Assembly: GCA_020650975.1 (NCBI GenBank) | Contig: JAIPMN010002503.1 | Coordinates: 1-28,147 of the forward strand | Direction of reading: 5' to 3' | DNA: 28,147 nucleotides | Source of the DNA: Apostichopus californicus | Lineage: Eukaryota > Echinodermata > Holothuroidea > Aspidochirotida > Stichopodidae | Shown here: piece after piece, positions 1 through 12,900 of the stretch | How positions within the stretch are numbered: the stretch's first letter is position 1 | Layout: each line of letters begins with the position of its first letter | Notes under the pieces: model-generated | The model's database searches: none | What the model was told of the DNA's origin: nothing | Seen by the model: the letters and a program-made list of their open reading frames with translations, nothing else | Translations under genes and position numbers: made by a program

Positions 1-1015
1 TCGGGTCTGTAGGATGGAAACTGAATTGAAAAATGGTCACACTTTCAAATGTCAGGTTATATTTTGTAAATTTGGATGAAATTTAACTTGAAGTGTCATT
101 TTGGAGGAGGAGAACATTGTTTACAGGGAGGTTCAATGAAATATTCCAGTGTCAGCTGTTCGTAACTTTTATTGAAGGAAATTTTTAGACTGGTAGTTGA
201 AAACTCTACATACGGTTGTTCAAAGGTTTACATGTATTCTGCCTAATAAATATGATGTCATCATAGCATACCTTACTCCAAAGGTTTAACTTTTCCTTTT
301 ACAATCATGTTGTTAATTTATCCCTGAATGTGACAAAAAGTTGGATGTTAGCTTAATAGCTGCCACGTATTTTTAATTCATTTCATCGAAAGTCACCAAT
401 TTTAAGAATTCATATCTTTGTCACAAAACATCTATTGAGTGCAGAAACATCTTACTCTTAGTAATGGCCAACAATCTCAACATTTCAATACCTAACAGCA
501 AGTAGGACTGATGCTACATCAATATGAATTTCCTGGCCTGATGACCTGATACTGGTTCATGGCAGGAGTGGGGGGGGGGGGGGGTTCATACCCCCTTTCA
601 ATCTCACTCAAAACTTCAAAAGTAGTTATTAACACGACATTGCATTTAGACCTACCTATATCCCTAATTTATAGTCTAAGTATGTCTCAGAATGCATCAC
701 TTAACATTTAAAATTGATATATCAATGATTTTTATGAGCGCAAAGTGTCGCCACTTGCGTTAATTTCAGCACCGCATGGAACATTACCTCTGACTCTTGT
801 CATCCTCTCCCCCCCACCCCCCAGAACGTGTCAGGGTCTCTTTTATTAAACAGTCCACTAACAATCACAGAAAACACTCAAGTATCATTAATTTGATAAT
901 CCAGTTTTTACGGTACATCTGCTAATTGGTACGGAGGGTCAAAGATGGTCTGTAACTAAATATTTCCTACAAACACCGTTTTTGAACTTTCTTTCTTCCA
1001 TTGTTTTTAATTCAT

Positions 1016-1021
1016 TTTATT
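1016..1021 (-). terminator. Candidate polyadenylation signal AATAAA
   Basis: AATAAA on the minus strand, about 1.04 kb after the RasGRF stop codon, with G/T-rich sequence downstream of it in transcription. It is one of at least three such hexamers in the flank, so the choice is tentative. Confidence 0.3.
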
Positions 1022-1672
1022 ATTTTCCGCTCTAAATAAAAGAGCCTGTACAAAAAGAGAAAGTTCCCAGCTACTAATGCCACAATTTTCACAACAGTTA
1101 TTTGAAGGCAGAAATACTCATTGACACTTAGTGAATAAACCCTGTTGATTAATTGTATACACAAAACTCACAAAAAAAATTAATTGTTGCCAAAGACCAC
1201 AACACGCTGTGGTTTGAAACCTTACTTTTGTACCCAAAATAAAGGTTCACAAACAAAATGTAGACTACTATACTTGCAAGGAAAATGTCCATTCCCTCAA
1301 TACAAGTGTTCTTTTAAAATCTGAAAGTTTTCCATTTGAATTGAATCATTTACATAAATTTTTTCGGAACATGGCAACAACATCGACATACATTGGTGTA
1401 ATATAAACATGATGCAATTTAATAAGTAGAAAATAGATACTATTTTTACCACCACTGTGACTTTGTTGACAATAGATCCATCATGGTAAGAATTTAAATT
1501 TCTTAACCGTGCATAATAACCACAAGAACCATTCATCACCCAACTGGGCTATTTGTTACTCTGAACTCCCTTTCAACCAAAAATATGACTACTGACTTCT
1601 TCCATTAAGCTAAATTGCCTAATAGTTGATCATACTGTTTCTACCACTGACATTCTTGTATTTAGCCATATA

Positions 1673-1998
1673 AAGTTGAAGGTTAACAGTCTTGTTTGAG
1701 GCCAAGTACACGACTTTACAACTTAACCACCTGGCCATTGGTAACTTGTCACAACCACACACCAAAAGTGTGCACAATTCAAGCAATCCCCTCCTGGGGC
1801 ACTACAGTGCACCACATCTATGTGTCCCCTGGTTGACTTCCCATAGGGTGCAGCCACAAACCGGCGCACACAACTATGTTAACAAGTTACCTCGCAAGTC
1901 CCCATTTATACACCTTGGTGAAGAGAGGCAATGGAGGTAAAGTGCCTTGCCCAAGGACACAACGTACTATCAGGTGTATACATCTGACCTCAGACCTT
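1673..1998. repeat. Dispersed repeat, copy A
   Basis: About 325 bp shares long stretches with 8445-8697 in the opposite orientation. Shared landmarks include GGGGCACTACAGTGCACCAC, CATCTATGTGTCCCC, GGGTGCAGCCACAAACCGG and AACAAGTTACC. Copy A extends past the shared part into a segment with TGCCTTGCCCAAGGACACAAC, a motif I associate with SINE-like repeats of many marine animals. No transposase or reverse transcriptase frame is present, so this is probably a non-autonomous retroposon. It lies in the 3' flank and possibly in the transcript's 3' UTR. Confidence 0.75.
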
Positions 1999-2057
1999 CT
2001 GTTTTCGGCTATAACTTACATATTCAATCCGTTTGGATATTGACATGTTTTAAGCCT

Positions 2058-2168
2058 TCAAATACTTGAGGTAGGCCTTGTCGATTGCCTCGGTTCCAAC
2101 TCCAGTGAGAGGGCGTACATCTCATCATCATCCATGATCAATGATACATCGGTCAAATAACTGATCAC
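2058..2168 (-). CDS. RASGRF: RasGRF exon 17: last coding exon and stop
   Basis: This exon encodes residues 773-808 and TGA at 2060-2058. It reads [20 protein letters not shown] then [16 protein letters not shown]. This is the usual RasGEF ending (V..YL.D......DE.LY..SL..EPR) followed by an eight-residue Ser/Thr tail in place of the short RLPA ending of vertebrates. The acceptor is TTTACCAG. A stop in the same frame follows directly, so this is the natural C-terminus. Confidence 0.95.
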   Translation of the reverse strand: MISYLTDVSLIMDDDEMYALSLELEPRQSTRPTSSI

Positions 2169-5100
2169 CTGGTAAATTGAGAGCGAAAAATTTGTTTCAC
2201 TTGATTGTATAGGATGAATCGTTTACACTGAGTTTGAGTTTATATATTTGATGTCTTTCTGTTTTTTTGCACAACATACCCCTCATCACAATCACAACAT
2301 TAATATGTTTGCCTTTCCTATTGGTTTCTAGTTGTACAAGTCAACAGTCTTGAAGAATTCTAGGTTTTGTCGAGATGAATGCGACTTCATATTTGTGACT
2401 TAAATATTGTGATTGAATAATTCAGATTCAATCCCCTCCTTTCTTTTGAATGGGGGATGGGAGAGGGGTTGTTTCTTGCACAACAATACTCCCATGGATC
2501 ACAACTTTATGGGTTACTAGTGGTCATAAGACAGCTTCAAGTCTAGAAGAATTCTACGTTTTGTAGATACATGCGACTTCATATTTGTGACTTGAATATT
2601 CTGATTGAATAATTCAGATTCAATCCCCCTTTCTTGTGAGTGGGTGGGGGAGGTGGGGGGGGGAGGGATGGATCACACCACTAAAGACCACATAAAAAAA
2701 ATGAACTGAAAAATGACTGATTCATGACCTATGTTGTAAAATACTTTTTTCAGTCTTTCAAAACCTTGGCAAGTCTCAAATAATTTGTCCCAGATTTCTT
2801 GGAAGAAAGGTACCTAGAGACAAGAATCCTTTAGATACCAAACTATTCTAAATAAGAAAAAAATGTTACTTAAGGACACGTTGATAGAAAGTAAGGAATA
2901 CCGGCACACAAACTGTACTTAAAGATTTCCACAATGTTCCTTGTCTTGAGCAAAATAATGTTAGCAGCTATCCTTATTTCAAAAATTCAATTGAGGGGGG
3001 GGGGGGAGGGTCAGGGGTCTGGGCCCTCTGGACCTCCTCCCTGGATCCAACTCTGATCTTGATATGTTGACCAAAACGTTCATGTTGTGGCCAGCTACTT
3101 CTGACATAACTTTGCAAGTTACTATTTTGCACAGAAAAGATATGCACCTACAGTATGTGCTTGTCTGTGTGTATCTGGGAAATCTGTATTAACACTGTGA
3201 ACTTACCACTCCATTTGGAGCAATGCTGTAAGGTGTCTGTTGAAAATGGCGGATTTCTTGAATAACATGAGCAATCTGAAAAAAAGAAAAATGAAAATGA
3301 GCATTTAAGTAGTAGTTTTTTAATACCAGAAATAAAAGTCAAATATCATAACAGATCAATTAATACTACCTCCAGAACATTAGCAGTAAGAAACTTCAAA
3401 AGTTCGGATATGGTCCATTATCTTTACATTTTCTGAATTTGGAGAAGCCAATTCTGAGCATTTGGGGTGGGTTTGGTATAACAAAATATGCAAGGAAATT
3501 AAAAGATTCAGAACATATACATAAAATGATTACTAAACTAGTTCTTATGTCATTCATTAAGGTAAGATAAACTGTTATCAGGGGTTTGATGGATTACTTA
3601 TAGTTCCACCATGGCATGAATCTCTAAAAGTCTACAAAATACAAAGTCTAAATTAAACCTGGGTTATACAACAACTTTAACAAATTTCTGTACCAGGGCC
3701 TATCTTTACTTATAAATATTTATGCTATTACTTTAAAAATGTTGGGTATACTGTGACGACACCTCCTCTTAATTCAAACCATTCAAAGAAATTGTCAGGT
3801 ATAAATTGATGGTCGCTGGGAACAGGTTCATTATCACTTCCCTTGCAGATTTTAGAACAATTCTTATAAAATGCAACTACAGTCCCCCATGTCTTTCTTG
3901 ACAATCTCTGTTTTTTTGTTACCGGAATGAGTTGCAAGAACACTTGTTTTTTTTTATCTTACTATCATCTGCTTCTGACACTGTCATGCAAGTAACAAGT
4001 GTTTTTACAAGGCATAGAATTGAGGATTAATGCCAAACGCTGTTATTTTCTAACAAACGATTTGACTTTTAGGGTACTGTAGGAACTGGATGATTGTAGC
4101 ATGTTTGCAATAAATGCCAAATAATACAAACGTTTATCAGAGTGATGTCGCTGTTATTACCTGGATGGAATTAAATAATGGATTTAAAAAATTAATCCTT
4201 TAATGAATTTCACCATGTTCAGGTGTTATATTAAATAACCTACCATTCTCATTTTAGAGAAATTGATGAGACTATCCTCAGTTATGTTTGGCGATGCATC
4301 TTCAATGAAAGCCAGGTCAGTGAGGTAGAAACCAAGGTAGGGCACACACGGTGGATCAATCCTAAAAGAAGGAACATATTAATTGAATTCTACCTTAGTT
4401 CGCCAACACAGGGATCAAAAATATTACAAGCATGCAGGTGCAACGATACGGCATGAACCTAAACTGGAGAGAGAGGTCTATGAAGGGAATTCATCAATAA
4501 AAGTGGCTGGACTATCAAGTCTAGCAGAGAGACCATTAGGTCAGTTCCTAAGAAGCATTGCAAGACTAAACAAATCTTTAAAAATTTTATAGCTTCAAAT
4601 TTAAGATGAAGAAATTGCTTTTGGATTTCGTCGTCATCCACGGGATTAAGTTAACAGAACATGTATGGTTGATTTATTAGTTCTTGCAATTTATGAAAAT
4701 ATGGCTTAATTTTAACATCTCAGGTCATTTCACTGATTTAGCTATAAAGGAGTTTTCCAGACATTGACCTTCTTTTGTAAAAATATGAAAAGAAAAGTTA
4801 TGAATTTTACTAGCACTATAGATCTTGCCACTGTCACAGCTCTCTATAAAGCATACTATAGATTGCATGTCTGTTTGTTATATATACCTATGCAGTGCTT
4901 CCCTCATGTTCTTAAATCTTCCATCAGATGAAACAAGTATCTGCAATTTCTCTAATGTAGCCTTTGTCTGTTAGAAAAGGGAAAAAAACAATTATTTTTA
5001 GTTAAATTGTACACAAAACTTTCACAACATATATTCAGAATTATTCATATTATAATAAGTATTTTATCATCAATTATTATTGACACAAATAATCAATGTG

Positions 5101-6835
5101 ATACTTCAAATAAATAAATAAATCTGTGAAACAGAGAAATAAGTTTCAAATTTGGTACATTGGGTAATATTGAATGTAGTAAACAAACTAATCTCCTAAT
5201 CCTTTTTATTTACTTCTACCGAACGATAATTTTCACAAATAAACATAAAAAATTGAAGAATATAGGTAAAAATTGAACAAAACAAAAATTCAGCATTCAC
5301 TAATAAACTGCTCTCATAATCTACCTCATGAAATTTGACAAAAAGGAAGGTTACATTTTGCCCAACCATGTCATCATTAAATCATCTGACCTAACGTATA
5401 TACGTCCATCAATCTATCCCACAGTGTTCTCTGTCTTCATAAATTTTTGCATATATGTTATGAAATAACACCCATAACTGCCCAGAGCATAGTTCATTTG
5501 ATAACACTACAGTTCATTATCATGTAGATGGTATGGTACTAGTCCCAACTCACTACCTGACATTGGTCCCCAATGGTGCTTTCAAAACACCCCGGGCACG
5601 TCTTGAAATTATGCAAAATTTCAATCAACAAAAAACTTCTCCCGACCAAATTTAGGTTGTATGTCTTACGATCTGATTTTTTCAACTTCATAGTCGTTAC
5701 GTATTCAAGTTTCACAATTCTCTGACTGAGTGTGTAATATAAAAGGCATGGTTTGTAAGATGACTTAATCATATTTAATATATTTGCAAGTTTAATGGTA
5801 TCCTTTTGAGACTATTTTATCAAGGGAAAAAGCAGTAAAGTTACATTGTGGATTATTTCATATCAAAAATTGTACACTTCTTTATCAAATGATCAGCAAG
5901 TAAAGTGCACCCTCAAATTTTATATATCAGAGCTGTGTTTTATTAAGTCATAATAATGATGAGTGTTTTACACTAGAAATTTCTCTTATCTGGATCCTTT
6001 TTATCTTTTTTTCCCCACTATTTTCTGCTTCTATTTTTCTTCTCTTGCTTAGTACATTCTCTCAGGACTATTATTTCTTCTCATTTTGTTGATCTGTTTG
6101 GAAGAAGCTCCTGCTTTCTTGGATTCTCCACAGTTTTTATTTGTCTTTGACACACTGTAATGCTCACAAAATGTCTTTCTTTGTATAATATAGGATGAAC
6201 CAAAGTGTAAAACAAGCCCTTTTTTCCCCAAAAAAGAAAAAAAACCTAAGAAATTTGCTGTTGGACAAGTAACATGATGAATATCTATGTTCTTCACTGT
6301 TGAATAAATGTTTAATTAATAAGTTTTAGAATACACAATTAATTTGCACTTGAGAAAAGCAGCAGCAGTTTCCTTACTGTTTTTGAAACTTTATCCCAAA
6401 CTCTCTTTAGTCTATAGACAGAACTGTTCATGAGTGCAGAGGTTATCTCTAGGACAGTGTTGAAATTGTGCATACAACGACAGATGTCTGCCACAGCGGC
6501 CCACTTCTCTATAGCTGCTGCACGGGATGAAGATGTCTTCTGTCTCAGGATCTCAGAGGCTACCAACTTGCTGACCTAATTAATCAGGGATATGGAAAGA
6601 AATTAAAAATATTGCAAGAATATTATTTAAAAGCACTACTCTTTGCTTTCAAATGATTTGCTTCTGTAGGACAGAGAAAGCATTGAATTGTTGCTTTCTC
6701 AAAGAGTTACGAGCAAACTGAGCCGTGCTAAAGTAGTAATTCTTCTCATCAGGGCTGCCAACATCCTTACCCCTCCCCGCCTCCATCCCCCTATTTCATA
6801 TGGTGGTTATTGACATGCTGCCAAAGTAACCTTAC

Positions 6836-6897
<62 letters not shown>

Positions 6898-6898
6898 C

Positions 6899-6969
<71 letters not shown>

Positions 6970-9900
6970 CATAATAATAATAATCATAATAATAATAATA
7001 ATAATAATACAGTTCTTGTAAAGCGCAACACACAACAAAGTCTTGATGCGCTGTATACAAAATATAATACACTACAACCGTGAAAACATATGAGTCTTGA
7101 GTACAGTTTTAAAGTTATTAACATATTGAGCACATTTGACATGCTCTGGGAGACTATTCCCAAGAAAAGCCGAAGCATATTGAAAGGAACATTGGCCGTA
7201 TGAATTTTTGGATACCGGGTGTGATACCAGTAATGACTTTGTACTAGACCTGACAAAATATTCTTACATGAAAGTAGCACTGAAGCCATGGCAACAAAAC
7301 CCTGTTCATCTTTCACATGGTGGTATAATACTCATGTGCACCAATGATTCGTTCATGCAACAAACCTTCCTACATTCAAACTTTTTCTCCTACCTCTCCT
7401 CTTCCCTGTTGGTTTCTTTCTTTCTTTCTTCTCTCCATCCCTTGTCTACTAATCCCCTCACATCTATCTCTTTGTGTTCACCATGCTCATTAACCTGTCT
7501 GTATTCTGTGCGTGTTTTTGTCCCTTCTGTTACTGTTACTTGTCATTTAGCCTTTGAAGAAGATCCTGCTAGGATCGAAACGTCAGGCCAACTTACTTTT
7601 ACACATTCTCCTACACAGGCTCCCTAGTGGATAAGCAGTGTGCTAACAGTTTTATTTTATTTTGTTTACATTCAAACTTCTATAAAGATTAATCCAGTTT
7701 CTCGTACATACATCAGTATGCGTTGTTGCTCCATTGAGAACACAGAATGACAAGTTTATACAAGTATTAGCATTCATTGCCAGCACACTCCATGCTCTGC
7801 GTGAGTTTGTGAGTAAAATATCTGCCGTAGGTGAAGAAACTAAGTACTACAGGGAATTTTTCAACCTTTCACCGAATATTGATGACTTTAAACAAACCTA
7901 ATTGGTTCATTTACTGAAACCAATCTAGGACAATGATCATGTCAGAGTGTCGTACCTCGTTAAATCTTCTCGTCAGAGCCAAAATATGAGGTGCTTTTTC
8001 TGCTTTGTCTTGCTTCATCCACTTTTGACTTAGAAATTCCCTGTGGAGAGATTAATTAACACAAAGCTGAACAACTGTTGAGAAATTCCCCATCTCTTGG
8101 CTGTACAATGTACTTTGAATACTCAAGGTGTGCTTGTTATGTCAGACCTGTATAGTCGACAGTGATTTTTACTGTATGTAGTCTCACTGTCTTTTACTGA
8201 ATTTTTTTTTTATCGTCTGCAGTCATAAAGTAGCGAAAAATTGATAATGGTCAAAACTTATTCAAATTTGATTTCAACTGTAACAAAAATATCTTGATAC
8301 ATATTAACTAGGATTCTGTTGTCCTGTTAAAAAGAGTAAATGGCTTTGGATGAGCCAAATGATAAAAGTAAACAACTGTAAATGGGTTGGCTTCTCTCCA
8401 AACCATGATCAATTTAAATACATGCAAACAATAAATGAAAGGAAAGTTTGGGGACTTAGGAAGGTAACTTGTAAATATAGTTTGTTTGCACCGGTTTGTG
8501 GCTGCACCCTGAGGAAAGTCCCCCAGGGGGACACATAGATGTGGTGCACTTTAGTGCCCCAGGAGGGGATTGTTTGAATTGTGCACACTTTTGGTGTGTG
8601 GGTGTGACAAGTTACCAATGACTAGGGGAGGGGGGGGGGGTGGTTAAGTTTTAACGTCGGCCTTGTACTCAAACAGAGACTGTTAACCTCTACTTTTCTT
8701 CAAGAGGCTTACCAGAACGGAATTGCCCTCAGCAATTTATGTTCGATGTATGTCAACTGTTCTGCGAGTTCCAAGGCGGGGAGGACAGTAAAAGAGTCTT
8801 CTGCCGGAGGTTGCATGGAAGCTAGCTCCATCAGCTCTGCCTCTCCCATCAATGCAACATGTATGTGCTCTTGCTTCAGTTGCCTGTAAGAGAAATAACA
8901 CACAGTTTCATGCAGCTGCTTGCAAGTCAATTCAAACTCAATGGAAATAGGAAAATCAAATTTTAATTAATTTATTTATTTAAATATATGCAAGTATGTA
9001 CATATTTAACTTCTTTCCCACATTTTCACAGTATGTTTGACAAACAACTGTGCCTTGAAAATGCCAAATTCAATGGGTATGCTTGAAAACAATTGTGCCT
9101 TGAAACTGCTAAATAGAATGGGTATGGTTGAAATGCTAAATGGAATTGGTATGCTTGAAAACAATTGTGGCTTGAAAATACTAACATTAATCTGATAAAG
9201 ATCTTTAATGCAGCGTTCAGCTTCAAAGATCGTGCCAAAAATATATTCACATCATCGAACATGAAACAGGCAGTATGTATCTGTAAACCACATGCGGTGG
9301 AAAGATTGAAGTCTTTCACTATTTCCTGCATGGCCAGCTGGCAAGAAGAATCAGCGTAATAAGCTTAACTTAATTCTGTCAAATAATATCTTTAAAATAA
9401 AGTAAACCATGTCATTGTTGTCGATCTTACGACTGCAGAAAAACTGACAAGTCTTTTATTGGAAATAACAGATGAATTTTATACTCATTGTTCCTTTAAG
9501 GGATCATTATAAATGGTTAAACCATGTCAGGGACATCCAGGCCTGCATATTATTCCCTAAATTCATCCAGAGCTAGTGTTTAAAACAATTCTTCCATTTC
9601 TTCCGTAGCCTGTGGATAGAGACTCATCAAAGAGGCCTCTCCACTTCATCCTTGAGATAATGCGCATAATACGCCGGCGATTCCAAACGACACTAATGAA
9701 TAACTTACAGTCAAGTGAATTTAGGCAAAATATTTTTGTCTTCCAACTGCAGGGATGGACTTACTGACATCATACAGGGAAAGTTTCTGTAGTACTCCCC
9801 CCCCCCAACCCTCCCCTCACTCTCTCTCTCTCTCATTATCAAGAAAAACTATGCAAAAGAATTATACAATGGTAATAGTATCCTCCAGCTACACAATCAA

Positions 9901-12900
9901 TAAAACTTTCAAATTCTGAATATGGAAATACTTAAAGGACTAGGAATGAATGGATGACTTAATGAAAGATGAAAGATTGATTATCGTTATCCAAGAGAAT
10001 TATCAAAGTGAGCTGTACACTGCCCGACTGATCACAACACAACTTAACTTGACAGCCATTGCAGGAAAATGGTGATCAAGATTTTGCCATTTCTAGGTCC
10101 TGTCGGGTTCAGTCGAAGATGTAACATTTTCCAGACTGGCATTTGGCAGTGTGAGGTGGTTCACGACTAAAACTGCAATTTTTAACAAATTTAACCAATC
10201 AATGGGACAATAACTGTGCAATGTGGCCGAATCAAGGTCCGGTTGCTAAGAGCAAAAAGTCGTTTTGTGGTCTGGTCAGTCGGTCAGTGTGCGGGGGTTA
10301 GCTGTTAAGTCCATTGTCTTCACGACAAATTGAGAAGTAGGTGAAGACAATCGAGAAGTAAGTGACGACAATTCAGTTGACTGGGATCATCATCAGGTGG
10401 GTAGTGTGCAGCTTAAGGATTCAAAACCTGAAGTTTATTTTGTATACATGGTTTTCCACTTCTAGTTTACATTGATAGGTTTTACATTGATAGTTTTACA
10501 TTGATAGTTTACATTAATAGTTTACATTGATAGTTTATGATACTGGATTCAGGATACCAAGTTCTTCAGGGACCCTGTGACATCTTTGAGAATTGCGCGG
10601 TACGGGGAGGAGTTGGATAATTGTTCAGTGGTGTAGAAAGCACCACCAATGGTGATCACCACGCCAGTATGAAACGATGCTCCAAAAATTATTGGAAGTC
10701 CCTGGTCCACCCTGGGCATTGGCTGCCCTTTAATTATTACAAGATAACTGGCAAGCTATAGGGATGGTTGTGGTTACCGTACGGTTCTTTACAAAAGCTC
10801 AGGTCATGGTTGGATGTTTCTTCAGGTGAAAGGAACATCTAAGAACTTCCTTAGATAGTTTAAGAGAGGTTATTACCTGAAATATCTACCATACAAAGAG
10901 ATTTAATTCCAAAAGTGTCAACGAAATTGTGAAAAAGTGTGTGTGTTATATTAAAGTTTTTTTGTATAATTCATATTCTTTTTAGCATATTTAGCCGGTA
11001 TACATGTCCTCTGATACTCAAATCTGATCACTCGTTGTATAAAACAAACCAGTAACTTTCTGACTACTGGAAATTTATAATGACAATACTTGTTTGGTTC
11101 ACATCACATTTTCATAAGGACTGAACCCAAGGATCACTGATGTATAGTGAGTGTTTATAAGTTTTTAAGGTCAAGTCCTCTCTGAGGTGGAGAGCATATG
11201 AATATTTAGTTTTTTAATTTTACCCAAAACTCTCCTTAGGTATGACAACTGGAAGTATTTCTCCAAATATTTCAATGAGAAACATTTTCCAAGAGCTTGT
11301 AACTAGCCTAAAGGATTAGCACAATTCTGCTGTCAAAAAAATAAATATCCGAGACTAGTAAAATTACTGCATTCAAAAGATGCTTGTCACATCAAAAGTA
11401 GCTGCTTGATAAAATGAAGGGAATTTTTTCACTAACCTGAGGATAATCAAGGCTCCTTTGTGTTCTGATGGAAGAAGATTAGGATTCCCTACAATCTCTT
11501 CCAGAAAGTCCTTTACTAACGTTCGAAGTTCATGGTTGCTTTCAAAATCCTTTTGAGAACAAATATTTTGTTCATCATTTCAGTTGCTTATGTCAATTAC
11601 CCCCCAAAAAAGAATAAAAAGGACCACTTAAAACACAAATTCACTGCAAGCTATTCTTTACCAAAACAAAATAAGAAATTAATTGCTCATTTTAAGCAAA
11701 CTGGCTCAGTTGGAACTGAAGTGTTACTTTTTACTTTAGAAAAAAAAATAGTATTCTAAATTCATTTCAATATTTCAATGTTTGAAATGAAGGGACCAGC
11801 ATGAATTCAAAGATGTAATAAAAAATTAGGACAGGAAAGAGTTGAATTGTCGGGGTACTCTGACCTCTAGCATCAATGATACTTAAAGTCAATACACTCA
11901 GACATGATTTGTGGGTAGGGAATATGAACACTTCAGACACACTTCCCCCAAAATGGATGGAAAGTGAAGAAAAAACCAGTTGTACTGTCTGTGGTATTTA
12001 TTTCTTTTGAAAAACTTATAAAAGTGCATTTAATATACTTTGTTCAAACTTCAAAAGGTCTATATAACTGAAAAATGTTTTAATTGCTTTTCTACGTGTT
12101 CATATTATAAGATAATATCTGTCTGAATAACAAAGCTTTTAGAGTGGCAAAATAGATATTAAGTACTTGCTAATTAATATTCAAAGTGCTTTAAAAAATC
12201 TTTTGATCCATTGCAAATTTTTGTTTGAATAAGTCACTTAAGGGTTTGACAAAAATGTTGGCAAACATTGTCAGAAATTGTTTGCCAAACAGATGAAGTT
12301 GCTTTGATCTGAGAAGCAATCAATTTTAGATTAGTTTCCATGGATACGATTGAATGCTCATCAGATACAAGCTAACGACACCTGGTACTACACATGGACA
12401 CGTCCTGGGTGTGTTGTAGAATAAATGAAGAATGAAAGAAAAACTTCTGTCCAAAAGTGGATTAAAATAATAATTAAAAAAGAGATAAAAATGGTAGGAA
12501 TATATCAAACCTGAGCAAACTTTGAGACCCAATGACGAATCACATTGATGACTCTGACTGTTGCAGCAGAGCTGATCACATCTTTGCTCAGACTGCTTTG
12601 TAGTTTGCCCCCTGTGGAAGGAAGGTTAGTAGCAGGTTTGAATGGTTAGCCAAGGATCAAAGCACACACAATTAGATGGGATAGGGAAGAGGGTATAATC
12701 AGGAGGAGGGGGAGGGGGGGAAGGATGAGGGTAAACTAGGCACGGATCCAGGGAGTGTCAGGAATGAGCCTGGGGTAAAAAAAAAATCAAGGAACTTTGC
12801 AAAAATTGCGGTATAGGCTCCAGTTTGCATATGCTACAGTGTGTTAGGATAATAGTTTTTGTCCCCGAGGTAGAAACGAAATCACGGATATTCGAGATTC

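Larger units (their letters stand above)
1..2057 (-). other. 3' UTR and downstream flank of RasGRF
   Basis: No exon-like frame was found in this stretch on either strand. It should contain the 3' UTR and possibly the gene end. Candidate poly(A) signals on the minus strand (AATAAA, seen as TTTATT on the plus strand) are at 1016-1021, 842-847 and 168-173. The first is followed in transcription by a G/T-rich patch near 965-980. Which one is used cannot be decided from sequence alone. The stretch also holds a dispersed repeat (1673-1998) and short G- or C-homopolymer patches near 570-585 and 808-823. Confidence 0.55.
6576..7955 (-). other. Intron between exons 12 and 13, repeat cluster
   Basis: A 1.4-kb intron made largely of repeats: a (TAA)n tract (6836-7008), a SINE-like segment (7012-7310) and a Penelope-like fragment (7383-7665). 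The final ~290 bases toward exon 12 are unremarkable. Confidence 0.75.
8884..11436 (-). other. Intron between exons 10 and 11
   Basis: A 2.55-kb intron. It contains a short degenerate tandem array (9038-9185), a C-rich plus (CT)n tract (9798-9836) and a 14-18-bp array at 10455-10535. A GC-richer unclassified segment lies at about 10060-10430, and a possible reverse-transcriptase scrap with HWLP lies near 10718. No exon fits between the flanking exons. Confidence 0.65.

Noticed and set aside
3000..3060. Possible MITE end (G-run ... CTCCCTGGATCC)
   Set aside because: Only one end is visible, with no inverted partner or target duplication nearby.
6791..7072. Tyr-rich and Ile-rich open frames on the minus strand
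   Set aside because: They are translations of the (AAT)n microsatellite, not proteins.
7208..7627. 139-residue plus-strand frame
   Set aside because: It runs from the SINE-like segment through pyrimidine-rich repeat into the Penelope-like terminal region; only the last part ([12 protein letters not shown]) has a known source and it is not a gene.
10700..10760. Possible reverse-transcriptase scrap with HWLP
   Set aside because: Only about 14 codons resemble the LINE HWLPV motif and the frame stops at once; too little to call an element.
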